Assembly: GCA_003615045.1 (NCBI GenBank)
Contig: ML014182.1
Coordinates: forward strand, 24,714 to 88,713
From: Caulochytrium protostelioides
Lineage: Eukaryota > Chytridiomycota > Caulochytriomycetes > Caulochytriales > Caulochytriaceae
DNA: 64,000 bases
Direction: 5' to 3'
Part shown: positions 1-9,326 of the stretch, in pieces
How the letters are laid out: each line of letters opens with the position of its first letter
Position numbering within the stretch: position 1 is the stretch's first letter
The notes under the pieces: model-generated
What the model was told of the DNA's origin: nothing
Seen by the model: the letters and a program-made list of their open reading frames with translations, nothing else
Database searches by the model: none
Program-made: the position numbers and the translations under genes

Positions 1-183
1 GCGTCCGCGTCCGCCCCCGCTATAGGGCTTGTGCTGCCGACGTATGCGGCTCAACCGATGGCGTGGTCCTCGGGACGCCGTAGCCCGCGGCCGCCTCATA
101 CTGGTGCCGGCGCGCCTCTCACGACCAGTCCAGCGATCCGTCGCGCCAGCGCGAGCAGCGCCGCCTGCGGCCAGCGCACTTGC
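1..183. other. Window edge and upstream region of the exchanger gene
   Basis: The frame of the exchanger gene is open right to the first base, so an upstream exon or earlier start outside the window cannot be excluded. An in-frame ATG at 58 would add 42 residues rich in Arg, Ser and Ala that look unlike the family. No clear promoter element is visible. Confidence 0.4.
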
Positions 184-2958
184 ATGACGGCTCGCATTGT
201 CGGGATGCGGCGGACCCTCGTGTGGGCGGCCGTGGTGGCGCTGAGCGCCGCGGCGTCCCGGCTGGTCTCGGCGCATGCGATCGGCGCAGCGGCAGGGTCG
301 GCACCGACGACGACGCCGACGCTGCCCGGGATGGACGACCCCGACCCGCTCGTCGACGTGCCGCCCGCGGCGCCCGACGGCGCGCTCGAGGAGCTGTATT
401 CGACCTGGGCGATCCTTATACTGATCACGATGCTTTTTAGCATTTTGCTGATGAGCTACTACTTCCAGAGCAAGCGCATCCACTTCCTCCACGAGTCGGT
501 GGTGTCCATCTTTCTCGGGATCATGGTCGGGCTCGTGGTCCGGTTCGTGCCAGACGAGTCGTTTGCCCAGCTGATGATGTTCGACCATCGGTACTTCTTC
601 AATCTGTTACTCCCGCCGATCCTGCTCAACTCCGGGTATGATTTGAAGCGCAAGAACTTTTTTCGCAATTTTGGTAGCATCCTCATGTTTGCGCTGGTGG
701 GCACCTTCCTGTCGACCGTGTTTATCGGCATCGTCGTCTGGCTCTTTGTCGGGACAGGCATCTATGGACTCCAGCTAAGTTTTCTCGAGTGCATCCAGTT
801 CGGGGCAATTATGTCGTCGACCGATCCCGTCACCGTGCTCGCTATCTTTCACCAGCTCCGCGTCGACCCGCAGTTGTTTGCCATCATCTTTGGCGAGAGC
901 ATGCTCAACGACTCGGTCGCCATTGTGCTCTCGACCGTTCTGAAGCAGTACCGCGGCAAGCATATCTCGCTCGGCAATATCCTCCACGGTGTGGGCACCT
1001 TTCTGGCCGTGTTCTGGGGCTCGGTCGCCGTCGGCATTCTGATGGCCCTCATGTGCGCCATCATGCTGAAGCACTCCCGCCTCTACAAGTACCAAGCAAT
1101 CGAGTCCTCGCTCATCACGCTGGTCGCTTACTCGTCTTACCTGCTCTCAAACGGCTGCCAGCTCTCGGGCATCGTGTCGCTGCTGTTCTGCGGGATCAGC
1201 CTGCGCCACTACGCATACGACAATATGAGCCGCCGCACGCGGCGGACGACCAAGTATATGTTCCGCGTGCTCTCCCAACTGAGCGAGAACTTTATCTTTA
1301 TCTATCTGGGCCTGACCGTCTTTGTCGAGCGCACTGCCGTCTACCTCCCATTGCTTATTCTATGGACGCTACTGGCGCTCATGGCCGCTCGCTACATCTC
1401 GGTCATCCCGATCGCGCGCTTGATCAACACCGTCTCGACCAACGTGGGCCGCGGCGAGGCCATCCCGCGCAACCACCAGATCATGCTGTGGTGGTCCGGA
1501 TTGCGCGGTGCCGTCGCATTTGCCCTGTCCTTTGAGTTTGAGGGGCCTAATCAGAACGCGATCCGCACTACGACGCTCGTTACCTGCATCGTGTCCGTCA
1601 TTGCGCTCGGAGGCACAACCCACGCGGCGCTGCGGCGGCTCAACATCCGCATCGGTGTTGGCAGCACGCCGGGCCGCATCAAGCATCGCTCCGCGGGCGG
1701 CATGCGCCACCTGCACGGCGGGCAGGGGATGGACCATGGTCCGGACCTCAGCGACCCCCACAGCCTCGGCCATGGTCATGGCCACAGCCACGACCATAGC
1801 CGTGACCATGACCATGACCACCATGGTAGCGGCGGGTCGCTCGGGCCCGACGCGCCGTCGCCTGACGGGCCGTCCCCGTCGTCCGATACGGACGAGGAAG
1901 GCGGTGCGACCGATTCCTCGGGAGCGGAAGTCGAAGATTGGGACGACGATCACGCGGATGAGGACGACGAGGACGACGAGGACGACGACAGCGGCGGCCG
2001 CCGAGACGACGACGGCGACCACCACGGCGACGGTGGCGCGTATAATTCAGGCTTGCATGCGATCCTGGATCCGCGGCGCGACCCGAACCAGATCCGGCGC
2101 GAAGGCGTGTACCCGGCGATGGGCCTGCAGCCGCTGGGCACCTACGGCGCACGCCGCGAGTCGGCGCCGTTGCCACTCCCGCCACCGCCGTCGTCGTCAT
2201 CCCCATCGCAGTCCCAGTCGCAGAGTCAGTCGCGGCAATATGCGCCCTCACCGCTGCTGCTGCCGTCGCAGTCCCGGTCGCGGAGCAAGACGGCCACGCG
2301 GCACCTTCGCATGTCGAGCGACGACGTGTACCCAGCGGCCTCGCCGGTCTCGGGCGGCACCAGCGATGCGCACGCCATTTCCCTGTTCGACCCGCTTGTA
2401 CTGCCGCGGCTCGCAGGCCAGGCGCCGCGACTCGCGCACCACTGGTTCATCTCCTTCGACGAGAAGTGGCTCAAACCCGTGTTCAGCCGGTCGCGGACGC
2501 ACGCCCGCGCCGCCCACGGCTCCTCGGCCCGCCGCCCGCCCCCGCGCGACTACCGCCGCGGCTCGCTCTCCCATCCGACGACGCGCTCCCACGAGAGTCT
2601 GCTCGCGCAGCACCGCATCGCGCGGATGCGGCCGCCCTCTCGCGGCGCCTATGACCACGATGCCTACCGCGACCACCGCGCCTACCGTGACCGTCGCGGG
2701 TCTTCGTCCCCGCCGCCGCCGCCCCCGCATGATAGCGACACGGCGTCGCCGTATCAGCCGCATCATCAGCAGCCGCCGTATCAGCAGCAGCAGCAACAAC
2801 ACGAGCCACAAGAGCGGCGGCCCAGTGTCCCCTTCATGCTGCGGCGGTCGCCGACCGGCGGATCCGATCATGCGGGTGGAAACCACCGCGCCGTGAGCCA
2901 GAGCGGCGACCTCGGCCGGCCGCCCGTCAGTCCCTCGCGCATGAACCACGCCGCCTGA
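184..2958 (+). CDS. NHX1: Endosomal/vacuolar Na+(K+)/H+ exchanger, Nhx1/NHE6-9 type
   Basis: This is a cation/proton antiporter of the CPA1 family. The Nhx1/NHE6-9 branch acts in endosomal and vacuolar membranes and sets luminal pH and K+/Na+ content. The protein has 924 residues from the ATG at 184, chosen because a signal-like hydrophobic segment follows at once. Family hallmarks are LLLPPILLNSGYD near residue 141, TDPVTVLAIF near 213, GESMLNDSVAIVL near 237 with the Asn-Asp pair of the transport site, and WWSGLRGAVAFAL near 438. About a dozen membrane segments end near residue 490. The remaining roughly 430 residues are unusual: a His/Asp/Gly stretch (about 525-550), an almost pure Asp/Glu stretch (about 585-617), then Ser/Pro/Arg/Gln-rich low complexity. 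The ATG at 205 is an alternative start. The gene is convergent with CFAP20. The family call is secure; the intracellular site is inferred from the subfamily. Confidence 0.93.
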   Translation: MTARIVGMRRTLVWAAVVALSAAASRLVSAHAIGAAAGSAPTTTPTLPGMDDPDPLVDVPPAAPDGALEELYSTWAILILITMLFSILLMSYYFQSKRIHFLHESVVSIFLGIMVGLVVRFVPDESFAQLMMFDHRYFFNLLLPPILLNSGYDLKRKNFFRNFGSILMFALVGTFLSTVFIGIVVWLFVGTGIYGLQLSFLECIQFGAIMSSTDPVTVLAIFHQLRVDPQLFAIIFGESMLNDSVAIVLSTVLKQYRGKHISLGNILHGVGTFLAVFWGSVAVGILMALMCAIMLKHSRLYKYQAIESSLITLVAYSSYLLSNGCQLSGIVSLLFCGISLRHYAYDNMSRRTRRTTKYMFRVLSQLSENFIFIYLGLTVFVERTAVYLPLLILWTLLALMAARYISVIPIARLINTVSTNVGRGEAIPRNHQIMLWWSGLRGAVAFALSFEFEGPNQNAIRTTTLVTCIVSVIALGGTTHAALRRLNIRIGVGSTPGRIKHRSAGGMRHLHGGQGMDHGPDLSDPHSLGHGHGHSHDHSRDHDHDHHGSGGSLGPDAPSPDGPSPSSDTDEEGGATDSSGAEVEDWDDDHADEDDEDDEDDDSGGRRDDDGDHHGDGGAYNSGLHAILDPRRDPNQIRREGVYPAMGLQPLGTYGARRESAPLPLPPPPSSSSPSQSQSQSQSRQYAPSPLLLPSQSRSRSKTATRHLRMSSDDVYPAASPVSGGTSDAHAISLFDPLVLPRLAGQAPRLAHHWFISFDEKWLKPVFSRSRTHARAAHGSSARRPPPRDYRRGSLSHPTTRSHESLLAQHRIARMRPPSRGAYDHDAYRDHRAYRDRRGSSSPPPPPPHDSDTASPYQPHHQQPPYQQQQQQHEPQERRPSVPFMLRRSPTGGSDHAGGNHRAVSQSGDLGRPPVSPSRMNHAA

Positions 2959-3225
2959 CCAGAGCGCCCCCACCGCGTGCCCTGGGGTGACGGGCGCACG
3001 CTACGCATGGACGCGCCTATTTTTTCTTGTTGAATCACCATCAAATGTTATACATGCTCGTCCCCTCTCTCACGTGGCGTCGTCGCTTCTCCCCCGTAAC
3101 ATAGGCGAATGAAACAGTAAAACGACGCGCGAACGTGAGATTCGACACAAGAACGATTTCTAGCTGATTTTCTGTTTTTCTCATGGGCTGGCATCCCCCC
3201 CCATCGCTTCCTGCGATGCGGGACA

Positions 3226-3918
3226 TTACAGCGGGATCTCCTGCACATTCGCGCCGGCATGGGCCGTGGCCGCGGCGCCCCCGGTGCCTGCAGTCATGGG
3301 CTGCAGGTGGGCCTCGGCGCCCGGGGCAAAGGCCGACTGCTGCTGCTGCTGCTTCTGTAGGGGCAAGAAGAGTTTGAACTCGGCTGGGAGCTCCTCCTCC
3401 GAGTACAGGCGGTCCGAGAAGTAGACGCGGCGGATGCGGCAGTTGGCGTGGATCTGGACGCGCAGGGTCTCGATGTAGTTGGTGCCGTAGGCGCGGCGGG
3501 TGAAGTCGCTCAGGTTGAACTGGATCTGGTTCCATCCGTCGTCGAGCCGCATCGGCATCGTGCAGATGAAGGGCTTGACGCGCGTCGTGCTCTGGTAGTT
3601 GCTGGCGCGGAAGCGGCGGCGCACGTTCTTGTCGTCTAGGACGGTCACCTCGAATGTGAAGTACTTCTTGAGGTTCTTGATGATCATCACCAAAAAGGGC
3701 AGCTTGATGCCGAGGGTCTTGCCCGCCTCGGCGGGGCAGGTGATGTAGTTCGTGGACACGTTGGTGCCGACGATCTCCAGCACGGACGACTGGATGTCGC
3801 TGTCTGTGATCCGCTTGATGTGGCCGTTGCGGACCTCCGTGTCCCAGATCTGCAGCGGCTTCGAGCCGATACTGTACAGGATGGACAGGAAGCCCGACTG
3901 GAACGTGTTGCGGAACAT
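3226..3918 (-). CDS. CFAP20: Cilia- and flagella-associated protein 20 (CFAP20/BUG22)
   Basis: CFAP20 is a highly conserved protein of the axonemal doublet inner junction and of basal bodies, needed for proper ciliary beating. The 230-residue product starts at the ATG at 3918 with [20 protein letters not shown], the expected family N-terminus; an open frame runs 40 codons further upstream but has no family resemblance. The core of about 190 residues is nearly invariant, including [40 protein letters not shown] and [20 protein letters not shown] tail of about 40 residues with a Gln run (near 193) and Ala/Gly/Thr-rich sequence follows the point where animal CFAP20 ends. The gene is divergent from IFT70 across 2.1 kb and converges on the exchanger gene. 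No intron is seen. Confidence 0.97.
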   Translation of the reverse strand: MFRNTFQSGFLSILYSIGSKPLQIWDTEVRNGHIKRITDSDIQSSVLEIVGTNVSTNYITCPAEAGKTLGIKLPFLVMIIKNLKKYFTFEVTVLDDKNVRRRFRASNYQSTTRVKPFICTMPMRLDDGWNQIQFNLSDFTRRAYGTNYIETLRVQIHANCRIRRVYFSDRLYSEEELPAEFKLFLPLQKQQQQQSAFAPGAEAHLQPMTAGTGGAAATAHAGANVQEIPL

Positions 3919-6019
3919 GGCGGCCGCCGGACGATACGGGCGAGGACTGGGAAACGCTGGCTCGGCGATCACGATGGTTCGAGCGCGGCGGTAGTGGTGG
4001 CTCGGCAAGAGCGGGCGATCACGGCACAGTGGTATCAATCAGGGCCAAGCGGTGGTCGATGGTCGCGCAAGACGTTATCGAGTATGGTATCCACGTGCTC
4101 GGGCGTTTTTGATGGAATGAAAGGGAAAACGGTCGGCACCACGTCAGATGGAAGATGCGTCGGCGTATCCGTCGGAGTCTCGAGCGGGTCGCCGCGCATC
4201 CCAGGTCAAGACCGCTAGCAGAAGGAGACCTGCAAGCCAACGACAGGCCCTCGTCGGCCCCGCGGCGAGAAGGAGACGGCTCGTGCCACGTGAGATGGCG
4301 CCGTGATCTTGACACCCTGATGCGCTTGGGCGGTCGATCTCTCCGCGATTTCCGAGAGGCTGGTCGCACCTCCCTTGGCATCGCACCCGCGGCAAGGGGC
4401 GGCTGCCCGCCGATGAGCGCCGTGGGCCCACCGCCGTCGTCCAGACTCAACGTCCTCTGCGCATCGCCGTCTCCCCAGGTGGCAGCCGGCAGCCTGCCCC
4501 GATCCCGAAGTCCGCTCGCAGCGTGCCGTCTCCGATCGGCGGCCGTGGCTTCGGGGAACCCGCGTGCGCCTTCGCGGTTTGCGCGATGGTGATTGTTGTG
4601 GGTGTTGTTGTTATGCTCGGGCCCGGCGTCGGCGCCGGCGGCGGTCTCGACATCCGCGGCGACATCGACAACGACAACGACATCGACATTGACATCGACA
4701 TCGATATCGACATCGGCGGACTTTTCAGGGTTCCACGAAACGCGCTCGCCGCCGCGACCAGAACGGAGCGCCGTGGGCGGCATCCAAGACGGCGGCGCCA
4801 GCGGCGGCACCAGCATCGCCTAGGTGAACGCGGCGGCGGTTGATCTGCCGCCGTCGGAAGCCGACGTCCGTCGCGCAGGGCCGCCCGAGACGCCGACGCC
4901 GGCGCCGGCGGCGGGAACCCCGACGGCCTGCCCTCGCCCTCGCCCCCCGCGCCGATCCGTCACCACCACGGTGAAGCGAGGCGAAGCGGTCGGCGCCCCG
5001 CCCGCCGCCGCATTCTGGTTCAGCCGCGGCCGTCCTCGGGCTCTGTGGTGCCTCGGTGGGGCGGCAACCGTGCCGTAGAAGGGAACGCTGCGCGGGATCT
5101 ATGAAGACCAGCGAATGGATTGGGAGACGAGGATCAAGGGCAAAAGAGGATGCATCGTGGATGCATCGACAATGAGACAGTACTTTTCATCCTATGCCAT
5201 ACTATGCGCCGGATGCTACCAGGTCTTCATTTATCGACCCCATCGATGCTCGAATCGTGCCTGCGCTGCCGCACTGCGAAAGGAGGGCACGGCGTGTAGG
5301 CGTGGCACATGGTGTGCAGGATGCCGCAGGATGCCGCCGACTGCTGCCGATGCATTTATACCGATGCTGATACTTTTGGATAGTCATGCATCTCTGGGCA
5401 GCGCTATCGCTCGATGCCGGGCCGACGTCAGCCGATCCGGTGGCCGATCGGCCCCGCAGTGCTTGGCCGGCATTTCAAGCTCAGATCGGGTCGGGGCCGG
5501 CGCCCGCACGGGCCTCGGGCCGCCGCTAGGTCTCGCCGCCGAATAGGAGGAGACGTCTCGTGCTGCGGAGATCGCCGTACGGGGTACACTTGCTGGTCCG
5601 GGCTGATCCGGGAGGCCATGCCATCACGCCTCATCGCAGCACATTGATGGGCGACCATCAACACGATCGATGATTCTTCAGATGATGCGTATTCGTATCC
5701 ATTGTTTCTCCGTGGCGACGCGAGACCCGACGATCTGCGATCGAGCGCCGCCGGTATCACGCTTGCCAGACATCCGACGCGTACACGGCCCCAGCGCTTG
5801 ATAACCCTAACCTCGACGTCCTGCGGCAACGGCCATCCTTCATCGTTGCTCGCCGTTGAGTTCCTGGTTGCCGCGATCTGCCGCGTCGCGCCCTTGCGAC
5901 CTCCGCACCGGCCTGTCGCCTGCCACCCCTCGGTCTAACCGTGGTTTGGCTGCGGCACTCGAGACCTTCCTCCTGGGGTTGCTTCCTCGCTCGCTCTGTT
6001 GCTGAGGTCGTCGCCGAGG
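3919..6019. promoter_or_regulatory. Divergent intergenic region between CFAP20 and IFT70
   Basis: This 2.1 kb region separates the 5' ends of two flagellar genes and must hold both promoters. I found no convincing TATA box, tRNA or conserved frame. I looked for RFX X-box sites and saw only half-site-like GGCAAC strings near 5068 and 5824. A hexamer repeat (4655-4716) and GC-rich stretches are the only visible structure. Any bidirectional control is inferred from gene order alone. Confidence 0.5.
4655..4716. repeat. Degenerate hexanucleotide repeat (GACATC-like)
   Basis: About ten tandem copies of a six-base unit close to GACATC, with some GACAAC and GATATC variants, lie in the CFAP20-IFT70 intergenic region. 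They look like a simple microsatellite. The open frames across them (Asp-Ile or Asp-Val dipeptide repeats) are not supported as genes. Confidence 0.8.
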
Positions 6020-8383
6020 ATGCCGCCGCATACGTCGTACAAGCCGCGTGATGCGGCGACGGCACGACCCATGACGACGGCGGCCGGGCTGCGCGGCCAC
6101 GTGGCCGGCGTGACCTCCTACGGCGAGGGCACCTACACACAGTACATTTACAGCCTGGTGCGCGACAAAAAATACGCCCAGGTCGTGAAGCTGCTGACAT
6201 CGGAGCTGAGCTGGACGTTGAACGAGCGCGCGAGTCTGAGTCTGCTGGCCTTTTGCCAGTATGAGCTGCAAGATTTCGTGGGCGCCGTCGAGACGTACCA
6301 GACGTTGGCCACGCAGTGGCCCACAGTGCCCGAGTACCAGCTGTACTATGCGCAGACTCTCGTCAAGACCGAGCAGTATCCGATGGCCCAGAAGGTCTGC
6401 CAGCGGCTGGCGGACCACCCGCAGTTTATGCGGCAAGTCTCGCAGCTACAGATCATTATCAACTACGAGACGGATGAGCTCGAGGTCTGTCGGCACATCA
6501 TCAACAAGACCGCGCCGGCCGCAACCCCGACGACGCCCGGCACGCTGCCGCCGCCGAACCCCGAGCTGCTCACCAATCAAGCGTGCATCGCCTACAAAGA
6601 GGGTAAGTACGAGGAAAGCTGCCAAAAGTATGCCGAAGCGACCAAGATCCTGGGCTTCCAGCCTGCGCTCGGATTCAACACCGCCCTGTGCCACTACCGG
6701 CTGAAGCAATATGTGAGCGCACTGAAGTGCCTGACCGAGGTTATCGAGCGTGGCATTCAGGCGCATCCGGACCTGGGGGTCGGAACGGCGAGCCAAGGCG
6801 GGATCGTGCCGAGCGTGGGCAACTCGCAGACCCTGCACGACAGCTACCTCGTGGAGTGCTTTAACCTGAAAGCGGCGATCGAGTACCAGCTCAAGAATAA
6901 GGACGCCGCCAAGGAAGCGCTGCTGGATATGCCGCCGCGGCGCGAGGACGAGCTCGACCCGGTGACCTTACACAACCACGCGCTCATGAACATGGACAGC
7001 GACCCAAACGGTGGGTTCGAGAAGTTGCATTTCCTGTTGAGCGACGTCCCCAAGCTCGAGGAGACGCTCGAGAACCTGCTGCTGCTGTATGTCAAGTATG
7101 AATCCTACGACGCGGCGGCGGACCTGCTCGCGCAGTTCACCCAGCCGGGGATGAACGTCGTGTCGCCATTCACACGCGACATGGTGGAAGCCGCGATCGC
7201 GGCCCACGGCGGCGGCAGCAAGGAAGCCGCCTTCAAGAAGCTCTCCGAGCTCGGGGCGCAGCAGACCGACGAGCTCAAGAAGCTGACGCGGCAGATCCAG
7301 GACGCGCGGGCCCAGTATGAAGACGACCAGCTGAAGCGCCTTGTGACCGAGTATGATGTCGCGATCCAGCGGTACGTACCGATCCTGATGGCGCAGTCAA
7401 AGATCTACTGGGACATGGGCAACTACGCGGCGGTCGAGCGGTTATTCCGCAAAAGCTTGGATCTGCTGAGCGACAACGAGACATGGCGCTTGAACGTGGC
7501 GCACGTGCTGTTTATGCAGGACAACAAGTACAAGGAGTGCATTGAGTTCTACGAGCCGTTTGTCAGCAAAGCGAGTGGCCAGCTCCTTGAGGTGCCCGCA
7601 ATTGTCCTCGCAAACCTGTGCGTGGCTTACATCATCACCTCCCAAAATGAACTCGCCGAAGATATCATGCGGGAGGTCGAGACCGAAGAGCTTGCGGCGC
7701 AGCAAGCGAACCCGAAGCAGAAGCACTACCATCTGTGCATGATTAATCTCGTTATCGGGACGCTCTACTGCTCCAAGAACAACTACGAGTTCGGCATCGG
7801 CCGTATTATCCGCAGCATGGAGCCCTTCGACCAGAAGCTCGGCCCGGACACCTGGTTCTATGCGAAGCGCTGCATCCTCGCGCTGCTGGAAGCGCTGTCG
7901 AAGCAGCTCCTCATCCTGCCCGACGAGACCTGGACCGACGTCCTGCATTTCCTGGACGAGTGCGAGACCCACGGTCGCGCCATGTCCGCCACCATGGACA
8001 GCGCATGGAGCACCAGTATGACCCAGCTCGAGGCCTCGCTGGGCATCGCCGCCAGCTGCGGGTTTCTTGCCGCGTCATCGAACCACGACGTGCAGGCCGG
8101 CAAGCGCCGCGGCAGCCGCGCGGTGGGCGACGGCGGCGACGCGAACGTCGATGACGATGACGACGACAGCGGCGGCGACGGCGGCGGCCGCGAGGCGGTT
8201 GACGGCCGAGGCGGCGGCGGCGCCGGATCGGGCCGGGGCGGGCGCGGCGGCGACCGCGATCGCGCGGGACACGCGGGCGCTGACGGGGCCGACGATACCG
8301 ACGATCCCGCGGCCGTCGCGAAGGCTACGATCGCCTTCCAAGCGCGCATGCTCAAGAGTCTATTCCTGCGTCTCATGGGATGA
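6020..8383 (+). CDS. IFT70: Intraflagellar transport protein 70 (TTC30/DYF-1/FLEER), TPR protein
   Basis: IFT70 is a TPR superhelix of the IFT-B core that wraps around IFT52 and is required to build flagella. The 787-residue product aligns along its length with TTC30: GEGTYTQYIYSLVRDKKYAQ near the start, then ERGIQAHPDLGVG, FNLKAAIEYQLKNKDAAKEA, DPVTLHNHALMNMD, ETWRLNVAHVLFMQDNKYKE and KHYHLCMINLVIGTLYCSKN. Animal TTC30 has about 665 residues. The excess lies mainly in one insertion (about residues 690-765) made of Gly, Asp, Arg and Ala, with an Asp run. After it the family's short C-terminal helix reappears (near KATIAFQARMLKSLFLRLMG). The start is set at the ATG at 6020; the ATG at 6071, just before the conserved region, is equally possible. 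SRP72, another TPR protein, was considered and fits worse. Confidence 0.93.
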   Translation: MPPHTSYKPRDAATARPMTTAAGLRGHVAGVTSYGEGTYTQYIYSLVRDKKYAQVVKLLTSELSWTLNERASLSLLAFCQYELQDFVGAVETYQTLATQWPTVPEYQLYYAQTLVKTEQYPMAQKVCQRLADHPQFMRQVSQLQIIINYETDELEVCRHIINKTAPAATPTTPGTLPPPNPELLTNQACIAYKEGKYEESCQKYAEATKILGFQPALGFNTALCHYRLKQYVSALKCLTEVIERGIQAHPDLGVGTASQGGIVPSVGNSQTLHDSYLVECFNLKAAIEYQLKNKDAAKEALLDMPPRREDELDPVTLHNHALMNMDSDPNGGFEKLHFLLSDVPKLEETLENLLLLYVKYESYDAAADLLAQFTQPGMNVVSPFTRDMVEAAIAAHGGGSKEAAFKKLSELGAQQTDELKKLTRQIQDARAQYEDDQLKRLVTEYDVAIQRYVPILMAQSKIYWDMGNYAAVERLFRKSLDLLSDNETWRLNVAHVLFMQDNKYKECIEFYEPFVSKASGQLLEVPAIVLANLCVAYIITSQNELAEDIMREVETEELAAQQANPKQKHYHLCMINLVIGTLYCSKNNYEFGIGRIIRSMEPFDQKLGPDTWFYAKRCILALLEALSKQLLILPDETWTDVLHFLDECETHGRAMSATMDSAWSTSMTQLEASLGIAASCGFLAASSNHDVQAGKRRGSRAVGDGGDANVDDDDDDSGGDGGGREAVDGRGGGGAGSGRGGRGGDRDRAGHAGADGADDTDDPAAVAKATIAFQARMLKSLFLRLMG

Positions 8384-9326
8384 TGGCGCTTCACACTCCG
8401 TCTCACGCGAGCGAAAGCGAGAACGGGTTGGGAACGGAGGGATTCCTTCATCAGCGACAGATGGATACTTAGTACTTTAACAAGAACAAAAAGAAACACC
8501 AGCAGTGAGCGATGCTGTCCTGGGCATTTCACCGTCCCGACCTTGGGAGGTGTCGTCTCTTCGCGTCGCCAACGCGAGAATCGTTCACAGGTGAAGTATT
8601 GGAACCACGGCTACCGCATGACATGCGTTTGGTCTATCACACCAAAGCAATGGAGCGCCGTCTCCCATGGGTCCCGTCGTGGGAATAGACCATCATACCG
8701 TCCAGACCACCGATGAACTGCGCTAGCGTCGGCCGCGGTCGCCGCACTTCCCCAAGGGTGTGGGTGGCGGATCCATCGGCCGATCCGCAGGGTTTAGCGC
8801 AACGTGGCGACGTGGCCACCGCCTTTCGGGATGGGCTTGGGCCCCTCCGGCCGGGGTTCCGGCGGTGGCGGCGGCGTGGGGCGGCGGCGACAGCGCTGGC
8901 CGTGCGCGGGCTGAAGGAGCGACTCCGCCATCGGCCTAGGTATCCAGCGGGGTCTCAGTCTCCGGCGCACACTCGCGTCGTGCTCAGGCTCTCGGGATCC
9001 CCCGCCCGCGCCATGCGCCATGCCACGCAGCAGCGATCATCTTGTTCGTTTTGATGCATCCACGATCTCCCGCCTAGCCGCTTCCGTCACGATGCCCGTG
9101 TGATACCGAAAGGACCCCTCCGCGTTCACGATCGGTCGAGGAGCGCGGGCGCCGACCGGCACCGAATCCTGGGCCAAGCGCCTGCGCGGCAACTCTGCAC
9201 GGCGAGTCTGCGTCGTATCCTGCGCCAGGCGCCTGCAGTGTCCACGTGGACCCGACCCGACCTGACCGGCTTCGATCCGATTCTTGCGGCTGCTCGCTCC
9301 GCCGCGCTGAAGCGGACGTGGCCGCC
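8384..9326. other. Intergenic region upstream of the ankyrin-RCC1-BTB gene
   Basis: This stretch of about 940 bases separates two co-directional genes. It is mixed-composition DNA with no conserved frame, RNA gene or tandem repeat that I can support. It presumably holds the IFT70 3' end and the promoter of the next gene, whose ATG has an ideal gccgccATGG context. Confidence 0.5.

Noticed and set aside
31-183. Starting the exchanger at base 31 or at the ATG at 58
   Set aside because: Base 31 is GTG, and the added residues are Arg/Ser/Ala-rich without family resemblance. A signal-like segment follows the ATG at 184.
4019-4816. Minus-strand frame with Asp-Val/Asp-Ile dipeptides
   Set aside because: The apparent pattern is the translated hexamer microsatellite; the rest has no protein-like features.
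3919-6019. RFX X-box sites controlling the flagellar gene pair
   Set aside because: Only GGCAAC-like half-sites were found by eye; none had a second half with at most one mismatch at the right spacing.
6020-8383. Reading this TPR protein as SRP72
   Set aside because: The whole-length order of conserved segments fits TTC30/IFT70 (for example the DPVTLHN and LNVAHVLFMQ regions) and not SRP72.
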